Source: Bacteroidales bacterium (GTDB taxonomy: Bacteria; Bacteroidota; Bacteroidia; Bacteroidales; Bacteroidaceae). Taken from it: a stretch of 41,704 bases of DNA. Positions 17,449-25,006 of the stretch are shown here, in pieces (within the stretch, counting starts at the first letter, position 1; each line of letters starts with the position of its first letter). The position numbers and the translations under genes are program-made. Below the pieces are notes generated by a model that had not been told where the DNA came from, searched no databases, and was given only the letters and a program-made list of their open reading frames with translations. Location: NCBI GenBank assembly GCA_022784065.1, contig JALFUO010000086.1, positions 1 through 41,704 of the forward strand, read 5' to 3'.

Positions 17449-18000
17449 ATGAAGAAAATCTTTATCATTGCAGCCTCCGCGTTGCTCCTCGCCGCTTGCG
17501 GCGGCAACAAAAACGAAAAAGCCTCCGGCGAAAACGCCGATTCTTGCGCACAAGCCCTTACTGCCGAACTCGACCAAGCACTTGCCGGCGAACAGCCCGA
17601 CGGAAAGGAAGTGGAAGAACTCGTGAAGCGCGGGCAAGATGCCGTGCAGGAACTGATGGCCAAGGGCGACAGCGCGGCCGCCCGTGCCTATGCCGACCGC
17701 CTCAATGCCTATGTGCAGGCCAACATCGAGAAGATAAAGGCTGCCGCGCCCAATGCAGGCGACCTCTTAGAAGGGGTTGCCGCAAAGGGTGAACAGGCGG
17801 TCGATGATGCAAAGGAACAGGCAGAAGATGCCGTGGAAGAGGCAAAAGACCGAGTAGAAGCTGCTGCCGCCGAAGCTAAGGACGAGGCAAAGGCTGCCGC
17901 CGAGCAGAAGGTCGCAGAAGCCGAAGATGCTGCTAAGGCGAAGGTAAACGATGCCGTGAACAAAGGTATTGACCGCCTCAACAATGCGCTGAAGAAATAA
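17449..18000 (+). CDS. Ala/Glu/Lys-rich helical lipoprotein
   Basis: The 183-residue protein has a lipoprotein signal ending LLLAAC, with Cys17 as the lipid site. The mature part is almost entirely alanine, glutamate, lysine and aspartate. From about residue 105 it shows repeated AxxAxEAK-type segments (EDAVEEAKDRVEAAAAEAK and onward) that predict long amphipathic helices, like LEA or apolipoprotein-type 11-residue repeats. There are no aromatic residues in this part. It is probably a periplasm-facing or surface helical rod; a murein-lipoprotein-like or stress-protective role is a guess. It follows rnr by 24 bases and is followed by a terminator. Confidence 0.8.
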   Translation: MKKIFIIAASALLLAACGGNKNEKASGENADSCAQALTAELDQALAGEQPDGKEVEELVKRGQDAVQELMAKGDSAAARAYADRLNAYVQANIEKIKAAAPNAGDLLEGVAAKGEQAVDDAKEQAEDAVEEAKDRVEAAAAEAKDEAKAAAEQKVAEAEDAAKAKVNDAVNKGIDRLNNALKK

Positions 18001-18030
18001 GGCATATGCCCATATATATTCACAAAAAAA

Positions 18031-18067
18031 AGAGAGGCCTCTGTATTCATTGCAGAGACCTCTCTTT
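18031..18067. terminator. Bidirectional terminator between the lipoprotein and tatD genes
   Basis: AGAGAGGCCTCTG pairs with CAGAGACCTCTCT across a short loop. An A run lies to the left and TTT to the right, so it can serve the two convergent genes at 18000 and 18077. Confidence 0.85.
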
Positions 18068-18076
18068 ATATGTTGT

Positions 18077-18874
18077 TTATTCAGAAAAGGCGCGGGGGAA
18101 AATGGATTTTGTGGTGTGCAGGAGTTGCTCCGCCACAGCGTCGGGCGTCAGTTCGTAGATTTCAGAAAGTTTTTGCACCACGAGCGGCAGATATGCCGGC
18201 TCGTTGCGCTTGCCGCGATGGGGCGTGGGAGCAAGGTAGGGTGCGTCGGTCTCTGCCACGATGCGCGAGAGCGGCACGGCGGCACGGAGCGCGGCAGGCA
18301 GGGCAGACTTCTTGAAAGTAACCACGCCGCCGATGCCCAAGGCGAAGCCAAGGAATGTTTCGAGCAGTTCGGAGGCCTCTTCCGCCGTTCCGCCGAAACA
18401 GTGGAACACGCCCGTGAGCCGCGATGCATAGGGGCGCAAGGCTTCCACGATGTCGCGATGGGCGGCGCGGCTATGCACCATCAACGGCAAACCGTAACGC
18501 AACGCCCATTCCGCCTGGCGCACGAAGGCGGCGGTTTGCTCCTCGCGCCGGGAGGCGTCCCAATAGAGGTCGATACCCACTTCGCCGACAGCGATAAACT
18601 TTGCCGCGCGGCTTTCGAGCATTTGCTCCATCTCATCGAGCACGGGCTGCGGATCGGGCGGCAGTTCCGTGGGATGGAGGCCTATCATAGGATAGCATAG
18701 GCCGGGGTATTGGCGGCACAGGCGTAGCATCGGCTCTACGGAAGCGGCGTCGATATTCGGCAAGAAAAGCTTCTGCGCACCGGCCTCAATGGCACGGCCG
18801 ACGACTTCTGAGCGGTCGGCATCGAAGTCGTCGGTATAGATATGAGTGTGGGTGTCGATGAAAGGGAGTGGCAA
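18077..18874 (-). CDS. tatD: TatD family metal-dependent deoxyribonuclease
   Basis: The 265-residue amidohydrolase-fold protein starts MPLPFIDTHTHIYTDDF, where the HxH pair binds metal. Further ligand motifs are VGEVGIDLYWD (metal-bridging Glu), MVHSRAAHRD and GVFHCFGGT, and ETDAPYLAP near the C terminus. Family members are 3'-5' DNA/RNA exonucleases or D-aminoacyl-tRNA hydrolases, acting in the cytoplasm; which applies here is unknown. It lies 24 bases after the polyprenyl synthase gene and is the last gene of the porQ-cmk operon. Confidence 0.92.
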   Translation of the reverse strand: MPLPFIDTHTHIYTDDFDADRSEVVGRAIEAGAQKLFLPNIDAASVEPMLRLCRQYPGLCYPMIGLHPTELPPDPQPVLDEMEQMLESRAAKFIAVGEVGIDLYWDASRREEQTAAFVRQAEWALRYGLPLMVHSRAAHRDIVEALRPYASRLTGVFHCFGGTAEEASELLETFLGFALGIGGVVTFKKSALPAALRAAVPLSRIVAETDAPYLAPTPHRGKRNEPAYLPLVVQKLSEIYELTPDAVAEQLLHTTKSIFPRAFSE

Positions 18875-18898
18875 AATTTTATTAGAGTCAAAAGGTTA

Positions 18899-19861
18899 TT
18901 ATGATTTGCGTCCGAGCAGAGAACCGGCGTATTGCCGCAAGGGTGCTACCCGCTCTGCCGGCAAAGAAAGGGCATCGAGGGCGGCGAGGGCCTCTTTATA
19001 AAGATTGTCTATGGTTTGGAGCGTGAGGGGGCTGATGCCGAGCGCGTCGTAGATTTGCGTAACGGCGGCAATCTTTTCCGCAGCGGGCATATCGCCGTCG
19101 GCAAGGAGCGCGAGCAACCGCTGCTTCTCGGCGGCATCGGCGCGGTTGAGGGCATTGATGAGCAGATAAGTTTTTTTGCCGCAAAGTATGTCGCCGCCGA
19201 TTTTCTTGCCGAACACCTTCGGGTCGCCGTACACGTCGAGCCAGTCGTCCTGCACCTGGAAAGCCAAGCCCATCTTTTCGGCAAAGCGGTAAAGTGTGCC
19301 GGCATCTTCGGGCGAAGCCCCGGCGGCCAATGCCCCAGCCTTTGCGGCGCAGGCCAGCAGTACGGAGGTCTTGAGCCTAATCATCTCCATATACTCACTT
19401 TCCGTCACGTCTGTGCGCCTTTCGAAATTGACATCATATTGCTGTCCCTCGCAAATTTCGAGCGCCGTGTTTGCGAAGAGTTCGAGAATTTGCTCTTTGC
19501 CCTCACAACGGGCTTCGATGAAATGGCGGAAAGCCATAATCAGCATGGCATCTCCCGAGAGCACGGCAGTGTTGGCGTCCCACTTCTTATGCACCGTGGG
19601 CTTGCCGCGCCGCACGTCAGCGTTGTCCATAAGGTCGTCGTGAAGGAGCGTATGGTTGTGGTAGGTTTCAAGTCCTATGGCCAGGGGCAGCGCGGTGTCG
19701 ATATCGTCCTTGAAGAGCGAGTAAGAAAGTAGCAGCAGCGTGGGGCGCAACCGCTTGCCGCCCATAGAGAGCACGTAGCCAATGGGTTCGTAAAGCCCTT
19801 CGGGCTGAGTGGGATAAGGGATATGCGACAAATAGTTTTCTATTGTTTCTGTGAGCGTCAT
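18899..19861 (-). CDS. Polyprenyl diphosphate synthase (trans-prenyltransferase)
   Basis: The 320-residue enzyme condenses isopentenyl diphosphate with allylic diphosphates. ATG 19861 (MTLTETIENYL) is chosen; an upstream start at 19936 would run into the cmk gene. The GGKRLRP motif and both aspartate-rich motifs are intact: Asp75-Asp76-x-x-Asp79 (HDDLMDNADVRRG) and Asp205-Asp206-x-x-Asp209 (QDDWLDVYGD), which bind Mg-diphosphate. Thr and His, not bulky aromatics, lie four and five residues before the first motif, compatible with products longer than C10, but chain length cannot be fixed by eye. It sits 13 bases after cmk. An ATATATAT tract lies just before the start. Confidence 0.92.
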   Translation of the reverse strand: MTLTETIENYLSHIPYPTQPEGLYEPIGYVLSMGGKRLRPTLLLLSYSLFKDDIDTALPLAIGLETYHNHTLLHDDLMDNADVRRGKPTVHKKWDANTAVLSGDAMLIMAFRHFIEARCEGKEQILELFANTALEICEGQQYDVNFERRTDVTESEYMEMIRLKTSVLLACAAKAGALAAGASPEDAGTLYRFAEKMGLAFQVQDDWLDVYGDPKVFGKKIGGDILCGKKTYLLINALNRADAAEKQRLLALLADGDMPAAEKIAAVTQIYDALGISPLTLQTIDNLYKEALAALDALSLPAERVAPLRQYAGSLLGRKS

Positions 19862-19874
19862 GGGGATATATATA

Positions 19875-20573
19875 TTATTGTATAGAATTGACTGCCTTTT
19901 GAAATGCCTGCCACAACCACTCGTCTTGTTCCTCAATCGTCATGTGGCTATTGTCGAGCACGAGTGCATCGGGGGCTTGGCGCAGCGGTGCGACGGCGCG
20001 GTGGGAGTCAATGTAATCGCGCTCGCGCACATTTTCCAAAATCCGCTCAAACTCCACATCTTCGCCCTTTGCCCGTAGTTCGTCGTATCGGCGGCGGGCA
20101 CGCACCTCGTCGGAGGCGGTGACAAATATCTTGAGCTCGGCATCCGGGAAAACGGCTGTGCCGATGTCGCGGCCGTCCATCACGATGCCTTTTTCCTTTC
20201 CCATGAGTTGCTGCTGGCGTGTCATAGCCTCACGCACAAAGGGAAGGGCCGCCACAGGGCTGACGCGGCCACTCACCTCCATGCCTCGGATTTGCTGTTC
20301 CACAACCTCGCCGCCAAGGCACGCGAGTGGCTTGCCCGTCTGTTCGTCGAGGCGGAAAGAAACGGAGACGCCCGGCATCAGGCTTTCCAAGCGCGCAGCG
20401 TCGAGGCTTCCATCTGCTGCAAAGCAACCGTTCTGCATGGCGAAAAGCGTCACGGCGCGGTACATCGCGCCGGTATCAACATATATATAGCCTGCCTCGC
20501 GGGCAAGTTTTTTGGCCATAGTGCTTTTGCCGCAGGAAGAATGCCCGTCAATGGCCACGATGATTTTTTCCAT
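19875..20573 (-). CDS. cmk: Cytidylate kinase
   Basis: The 232-residue product phosphorylates CMP and dCMP with ATP in the cytoplasm. ATG 20573 ([18 protein letters not shown]) gives the standard start with the P-loop GHSSCGKST at residues about 10-18; a longer frame to 20630 runs through repeat E1. [19 protein letters not shown] and the lid RARRRYDEL are all present. It is placed directly after porQ and before the polyprenyl synthase gene; cmk next to porQ is, to my knowledge, a recurrent arrangement in T9SS-bearing Bacteroidetes. An 8-bp-unit repeat sits 12 bases before its start. Confidence 0.95.
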   Translation of the reverse strand: MEKIIVAIDGHSSCGKSTMAKKLAREAGYIYVDTGAMYRAVTLFAMQNGCFAADGSLDAARLESLMPGVSVSFRLDEQTGKPLACLGGEVVEQQIRGMEVSGRVSPVAALPFVREAMTRQQQLMGKEKGIVMDGRDIGTAVFPDAELKIFVTASDEVRARRRYDELRAKGEDVEFERILENVRERDYIDSHRAVAPLRQAPDALVLDNSHMTIEEQDEWLWQAFQKAVNSIQ

Positions 20574-20584
20574 AATGTTTTTTT

Positions 20585-20639
20585 TAGTAAACGAGTAGGG
20601 GCGTTTTGCAAAACGCCCGAAAGTAAACAAGTAAACGAG
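20585..20639. repeat. Repeat E1: 8-bp units around a family F palindrome
   Basis: TAGTAAACGAG on the left and AGTAAACAAGTAAACGAG on the right are built from the 8-base unit AGTAAACG. Between them is the perfect palindrome GGGCGTTTTGCAAAACGCCC (20599-20618, extended with GTAG at 20595). It lies between porQ and cmk, 12 bases upstream of the cmk start. Confidence 0.7.
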
Positions 20640-20647
20640 ATGCTTTG

Positions 20648-21643
20648 TTATTTAAACGAATAGGCGAGGCTGCCCATAATGGAAGATGCCGCCAAATGAT
20701 AGCGCGCGTACGACAGTCCGAACTTAAATCCTTTAAGGTCAATGCCTGCGCCGAAAGAGAGGCCTGCCAGTTTGGAAGAGCCGGAGGCTTTCAGTTCGTA
20801 GGCACGGCGGAAGTTATAGCCGGCGGCGATGTAAAGATAGTTAGTCGGCAAGATGTCCAGCCCCACGGCGAAATGGTTGAGCAGTTTCGAGCCGAATTTC
20901 ACTTTCTTGGAGTCGGCATCGGGCAGGGCGTAATAGTCCGACTTCCAGCGCGTCACGTCGGTAAATGCCGCATGAATGCGTACGGGCAGGTGGTCGAAGC
21001 CTTTTGAAAAACCGAGCGTGAGGGTGAAAGGCAGGTGGGTTTTCATACCGTCGTCGTAAGCCTTAACCTGCGTGCCGATGTTCTGCACCGAGAGCGAGGC
21101 AGAGAGGTCTTGTTCTTCGTCGAAATAGTTTAGACCGAGGTCGACGGCAAGCGCTACGGAGGAGTAGTCCGCCAGTTTGGAATAAATCATCTTCAACGCC
21201 GCGCCGCCCGTCCAACGGTCGGAAAAGAGATAACTGTAGCCGCAGTTGATGACGATGTCTTTCGGCGCGAACTCGCCGAGCACGCGCCCCTCCGCGTCCG
21301 TTTCGTCCATCTTTCCGTAGTTCATATATTGCATGGCAAGCGCAGCCGTGTGGCGTTCGCCGAAGGCGTGTACATACTGTGCGCCCATCCACGACGAGCC
21401 GCCGGCGTAGGTCATAAAGTCCAGTCCGGCCGACTTGCCCGACACGTTGGCGTAGAGCGCGGGGTTAGCCCACCCTGCCGTCGGCGTATCCTCCACAAGC
21501 GTGTTGTTCACGCCGCCAAGCGCGGCCACGTGCACCGACACCGGCAACCTCACGGCGTTGAATGAGGAGGAATATTCCTGCGCCCGCCCCGAAACGTAGG
21601 CGAAAAGCAGGAGACATAAGGCAGCGGTTAGGCTTTTTTTCAT
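20648..21643 (-). CDS. porQ: Type IX secretion system protein PorQ
   Basis: The 331-residue protein has a signal peptide ([20 protein letters not shown], then AQ) and a mature part opening [20 protein letters not shown]. This is the PorQ/PorV-type start of the FadL-like outer-membrane barrel family. PorQ belongs to the shuttle or attachment proteins that help T9SS cargo reach the cell surface with PorU, PorV and PorZ in Porphyromonas. The C-terminal half is made of amphipathic strands and ends YSFK with a terminal aromatic-type barrel signal. It leads the operon cmk - polyprenyl synthase - tatD. A TATCTTTG promoter element lies 23 bases upstream. Confidence 0.9.
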   Translation of the reverse strand: MKKSLTAALCLLLFAYVSGRAQEYSSSFNAVRLPVSVHVAALGGVNNTLVEDTPTAGWANPALYANVSGKSAGLDFMTYAGGSSWMGAQYVHAFGERHTAALAMQYMNYGKMDETDAEGRVLGEFAPKDIVINCGYSYLFSDRWTGGAALKMIYSKLADYSSVALAVDLGLNYFDEEQDLSASLSVQNIGTQVKAYDDGMKTHLPFTLTLGFSKGFDHLPVRIHAAFTDVTRWKSDYYALPDADSKKVKFGSKLLNHFAVGLDILPTNYLYIAAGYNFRRAYELKASGSSKLAGLSFGAGIDLKGFKFGLSYARYHLAASSIMGSLAYSFK

Positions 21644-21665
21644 TGCTTAAACGGAAAATAGTGGT

Positions 21666-21673
21666 CAAAGATA
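21666..21673 (-). promoter_or_regulatory. -7 element for porQ
   Basis: TATCTTTG on the minus strand is a full TAnnTTTG match, 23 bases upstream of the porQ start. Confidence 0.55.
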
Positions 21674-21695
21674 CTATAAATTTAGTTTTTGGCAG

Positions 21696-21703
21696 TAATT
21701 TTG
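21696..21703 (+). promoter_or_regulatory. -7 element for tonB-ispH
   Basis: TAATTTTG fits TAnnTTTG and points toward tonB. A transcript from here would carry repeat E2 in a leader of about 190 bases. Confidence 0.4.
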
Positions 21704-21753
21704 CCATATGAAAAGCCCGTTTTCGGCTCTTCGGCGATGTTTAGCTCGTATAT

Positions 21754-21863
21754 TAGTAAACAAGTTTACGAGTATACAAGTAAACAAGACAGGTTACTCA
21801 TATATATAATATATCAAGGCATTTTTGTCTCGTCTACTCGTCTACTTGTTTACTCGTCTACTA
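21754..21863. repeat. Repeat E2: inverted arms of 8-bp units
   Basis: Left arm TAGTAAACAAGTTTACGAG and so on; right arm ends GTTTACTCGTCTACTA. Both are strings of the 8-base unit (AGTAAACG or complement) around a core with ACAGGTTACTCATATATATA. The core, reversed, matches that of E4. It ends 34 bases upstream of the tonB start. Confidence 0.75.
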
Positions 21864-21897
21864 AATCTGAAAGAATTAGAGTTATCTTTATATAAAC

Positions 21898-22701
21898 GTG
21901 CGCGCCCCCGATTTATTTTCTAAAGAATGGTGTAATCTTGTTTTTGAAGGCAGAAACAAGGATTACGGTGCATACGCCATACGCAGCCGTGCCGGTAAGC
22001 GTTACCGTCGCGCGCTGTTGGCTGTTGTGCTTGTGCTTGCGCTATGGGTGGCGTTTCAGGTGGGATATATGCTGATAAAGCGCAATGCCATAGAGGCGGG
22101 ACTTAAAGCGGCCGAAGAGGCACTTGCCAATATGAAGCGGACGAAGGTGAAAGATGCCTACGAACTCAAATTCGTTTCCACCGGTCGCCGTCCCGTCGCA
22201 GCGCATCAACTGAAAGGAGAAAGCGCCGCCGTGCCCGAGATTACGGAAGAGGCTACGGAACTGAAATCTTTCGGCTACGATGTCCCTGCTTTGACCGAAG
22301 AAGATCTCGACCAAATAGTTTTGCCAGAGGAAACCGCCAGCCCGTTGCAGCAAGACACGCTTGCCCCAGTCGTGGGCAAGGCGTTTGTGCCCACGGAGGT
22401 AGTAACGCAGATGCCGCAATTCCCCGGCGGGCCGAAAGCGTTTATGAAATGGCTCGACGAGAACATTCCCTATCCGCGCCGCTGCCTTAAAGCGCACATT
22501 GGCGGCGAGGTGGTAGCCTCGTTCATCGTGCAGCCAAGCGGCAAGACCGTAGATTATGAAATCGAAAAAAGCGCGCACCCCGACCTTGCCGGAGCCGTGC
22601 TTATGGCACTCAGGCGTATGCCGGGCTGGCAACCGGGGCGCGACGAGCAGGGACTGCCCACGCCGGTGCGCGTCACCGTCCCCGTGAATTTTGAACCGTA
22701 A
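21898..22701 (+). CDS. TonB family energy transducer
   Basis: The 267-residue protein has the Bacteroidetes opening FSKEWCNLVFEGRNKDYGAY, one membrane segment (about residues 39-60) and a periplasmic linker. The C-terminal TonB domain runs from MPQFPGGPKAFMKWLDENIPYP to VTVPVNFEP. TonB proteins carry proton-motive energy from ExbB/ExbD to outer-membrane receptors. The start is GTG at 21898: a stop codon (TAG at 21877) precedes in frame and no ATG lies between, so a non-ATG start is forced unless translation begins inside the conserved region. No exbBD genes are near. ispH follows 33 bases downstream. Confidence 0.9.
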   Translation: MRAPDLFSKEWCNLVFEGRNKDYGAYAIRSRAGKRYRRALLAVVLVLALWVAFQVGYMLIKRNAIEAGLKAAEEALANMKRTKVKDAYELKFVSTGRRPVAAHQLKGESAAVPEITEEATELKSFGYDVPALTEEDLDQIVLPEETASPLQQDTLAPVVGKAFVPTEVVTQMPQFPGGPKAFMKWLDENIPYPRRCLKAHIGGEVVASFIVQPSGKTVDYEIEKSAHPDLAGAVLMALRRMPGWQPGRDEQGLPTPVRVTVPVNFEP

Positions 22702-22734
22702 GAATAGGATACATATTTATATATATATATCATC

Positions 22735-23616
22735 ATGCCCAACCTTCCCACCATAGAAATTGATGAAGCCTCCGGCTTTTGCTTCGGCGTAACGACTGCC
22801 ATCAGCAAGGCAGAGGACGAACTACGCCGCAGCGGCTCGCTCTATTGCCTCGGCGACATCGTGCACAACGGCAGCGAGTGCGAGCGCCTCCATGCCCTCG
22901 GGCTTGCCACTATCGACCACGACCGCTTTGCCCGCCTGCCCGAAGGTTCGCGCGTGCTGCTTCGGGCGCATGGCGAGCCGCCTGCCACGTATGCAGCCGC
23001 TGCCGAGCGGGGCATCGCGCTCATTGATGCCACCTGCCCCGTGGTACTGCAACTGCAACGCCGCATTCGCAAGGTGTATGAAGAAGAGCAACGCCCGCAG
23101 ATCGTGATTTACGGCAAGCGCGGCCACGCCGAGGTGCTCGGGCTTGTGGGGCAGACGGAGGGCGCGGCCGTCGTGGTGGAACAGCTCTCGCAATTAGACG
23201 CGCTCGTAGACTTCCGCCGCGACATCTGCCTTTTTTCCCAAACCACCAAACCGCTTGAAGGTTTCCGCGAAATAGTGGACTACATCACGGCGCACATCGT
23301 TGCGCCCGCCACGTTCCGCTATTTCGATACTATTTGCCGCCAAGTGGCGAACCGCCTGCCCAACATACGCGCCTTTGCCGCCCGCCACGACGTGGTGCTT
23401 TTTGTCAGCGGTCTGAAAAGCAGCAACGGCCGCGTGCTCTATGAGGCATGCCGCGAGGTCAATCCCCGCTCGTATCTCATAGACGGGCCCGCCGCAATAG
23501 ATTTCAGTTGGCTGCACTCTGCCGCCAGCGTGGGCATCTGCGGCGCAACGTCTACGCCCAAATGGCTTATGGAGCAATGCCGCGAAGCGGTGAGCATTAA
23601 TTTTAGGGAAGAATAA
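22735..23616 (+). CDS. ispH: 4-hydroxy-3-methylbut-2-enyl diphosphate reductase
   Basis: The 293-residue iron-sulfur enzyme makes IPP and DMAPP in the last step of the MEP isoprenoid pathway. The three cluster-binding cysteines are in GFCFGV (Cys16), DATCPVV and DTICRQV. The substrate-binding VHNGSE, RAHGEPP and the TSTPKWLMEQ (usual STP) motifs are present. The length is normal. ATG 22735 sits right after an ATATATATAT tract. Its product feeds the polyprenyl synthase encoded on the other strand at 18899. Confidence 0.94.
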   Translation: MPNLPTIEIDEASGFCFGVTTAISKAEDELRRSGSLYCLGDIVHNGSECERLHALGLATIDHDRFARLPEGSRVLLRAHGEPPATYAAAAERGIALIDATCPVVLQLQRRIRKVYEEEQRPQIVIYGKRGHAEVLGLVGQTEGAAVVVEQLSQLDALVDFRRDICLFSQTTKPLEGFREIVDYITAHIVAPATFRYFDTICRQVANRLPNIRAFAARHDVVLFVSGLKSSNGRVLYEACREVNPRSYLIDGPAAIDFSWLHSAASVGICGATSTPKWLMEQCREAVSINFREE

Positions 23617-23659
23617 CTTTTCCTCAACCGATAGGATATTCTCAGGAACGTTTGTGCAA

Positions 23660-23699
23660 GGCTCGGCATAGTCCAAGTTAACTTGGACTATGCCGAGCC
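23660..23699. repeat. Perfect 40-bp palindrome (family C)
   Basis: GGCTCGGCATAGTCCAAGTT is followed directly by its exact reverse complement with no loop, and preceded by TTTGTGCAA. It matches the imperfect copy at 8816-8872. It lies between the convergent ispH and EamA genes, so it could act as a terminator both ways, though T tracts are weak. Confidence 0.85.
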
Positions 23700-23729
23700 G
23701 CAGTCTATCTTATAAAAATAAAATCGGCT

Positions 23730-24653
23730 TTATCGCCCGCCGATAAACAGGCACACCATGCTCAGCAGCACGAGCAGGAGGTCGAAGGCCTTGGCGCGCA
23801 GGTTCTTTTCGCGGAAAAGCCATGCGCCCACGCAAAACGACACGAGCACGCTGCCGCGCCGCACCATCGACACAACGGAAATCAGGGCATCGGGATTGCT
23901 CAAAGCATAGAAATAGGCAAGGTCGGCGGCAGTGAGGAAAAGGGAAATTAGCACAATGCTCCACTTCCATGCGAAAGGTTGCGCCTCCCCGCACCGGCGG
24001 GCGGGCAGCCATAGTACGAGCAGTACGGCGGTCATCATAATGGCCTGATAAAGGTTGTACCACCCCTGCACAAACATGCGGTCGAGCCCCGCGCCGCCCG
24101 ACGCTTCGGGCGCAAGCAGGTATTTGTCGTACAGGCCGCTCATTGCACCCAAGAGGGCGGCGGCCACGAGGAGCAAGATGTGGCGGTTGCGGGCAAAACT
24201 GATGCCTTCGCGCTTGCCGCTGCGCGAAAGCAGGTAGAACGACGCGACGGCCAGCACCACGCCTGCCCACTGCCAGGCGTTTAGCCGCTCTCCGTAGATG
24301 AGCATCGCGCCGAGCAACGTCAGCACGGGGCGCGTGGCGTTAATCGGCCCCACGATTGTGAGCGGCAACTGCTTTATGGCGAAGTAGCCGCACAGCCACG
24401 AGGAAAGCACGATGCAGCTTTTGAGCACCACGAACGCATGCGCCGCCGGCGTGCCGCCGGGAATATAGTACGCGCTGCCCTCGCCTACCGCACCCACCCC
24501 GGAGCCGACGATACCGGGCAGGAATAGGGCGCAGCAGATGCAAGTGTTGATGCAAAGCACGGGAATTACGGCATTGCCGCGCAGGGCATGTTTCTTACAC
24601 ACGTCGTAGCAGCCGAGCAGGGCGGCAGAAAGAAAGGCAAAGGCGAGCCACAT
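23730..24653 (-). CDS. EamA-type drug/metabolite transporter
   Basis: The 307-residue product has about ten hydrophobic helices in two repeats, the layout of the DMT superfamily (EamA). ATG 24653 (MWLAFAFLSAALLGCYDV) starts the first helix directly; the frame upstream to 24689 would run into element G. The repeat motif NATRPVLTLLGAMLIYGERL and, in the second half, VVSMVRRGSVLVSFCVGAWLF, are the typical helix 3-4 and 8-9 regions. The substrate is unknown. Element G begins 10 bases before its start codon, so its promoter probably lies in, or has been replaced by, that element. Confidence 0.88.
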   Translation of the reverse strand: MWLAFAFLSAALLGCYDVCKKHALRGNAVIPVLCINTCICCALFLPGIVGSGVGAVGEGSAYYIPGGTPAAHAFVVLKSCIVLSSWLCGYFAIKQLPLTIVGPINATRPVLTLLGAMLIYGERLNAWQWAGVVLAVASFYLLSRSGKREGISFARNRHILLLVAAALLGAMSGLYDKYLLAPEASGGAGLDRMFVQGWYNLYQAIMMTAVLLVLWLPARRCGEAQPFAWKWSIVLISLFLTAADLAYFYALSNPDALISVVSMVRRGSVLVSFCVGAWLFREKNLRAKAFDLLLVLLSMVCLFIGGR

Positions 24654-24662
24654 AGCGTTTAA

Positions 24663-25006
24663 TTTAAGGTGGGTTCTATAAATTCCCACCGTAAAAAATT
24701 ACAATAATATTGGGTTGACGTTTTGTCATGTTTTCTTTTCGGTCTAACCGACGAACGAGCGAGCGGAGAGCCGAGCTTGCTCGAGCTATTCCGAGCGAGG
24801 AGGAGGAAGGCTCGCCAAATCGTAAGTCTCATCGGTCACGTAGCCCGCTACGCTCCCTCTTCAACCGACGACAAGCCGAGAGCAATATCAAGCTTGCCTT
24901 GAATATGGCCGAGGCGCGAAGGAGGAAGGCGAAAGCCAACTTACCATTCATCCTCGAAAATAAATCCAAAATCTGCCAAAGCGAATTAATAGAACCCACC
25001 TTTAAG
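24663..25006. mobile_element. Element G: 344-bp MITE-like element with 23-bp terminal inverted repeats
   Basis: The left end AAGGTGGGTTCTATAAATTC (to 24685) and right end GAATTAATAGAACCCACCTT (from 24983) are inverted copies, 21 of 23 matching over the full repeat. The interior has two related, palindrome-rich blocks: AGAGCCGAGCTTGCTCGAGC near 24767 and CAAGCCGAGAGCAATATCAA near 24881, both like family C and each followed by GAGGAGGAAGG or GAAGGAGGAAGG. No transposase is encoded. It fills the gap between the EamA gene start and the end of the gene at 24986, whose stop codon lies inside the right terminal repeat. Confidence 0.75.
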
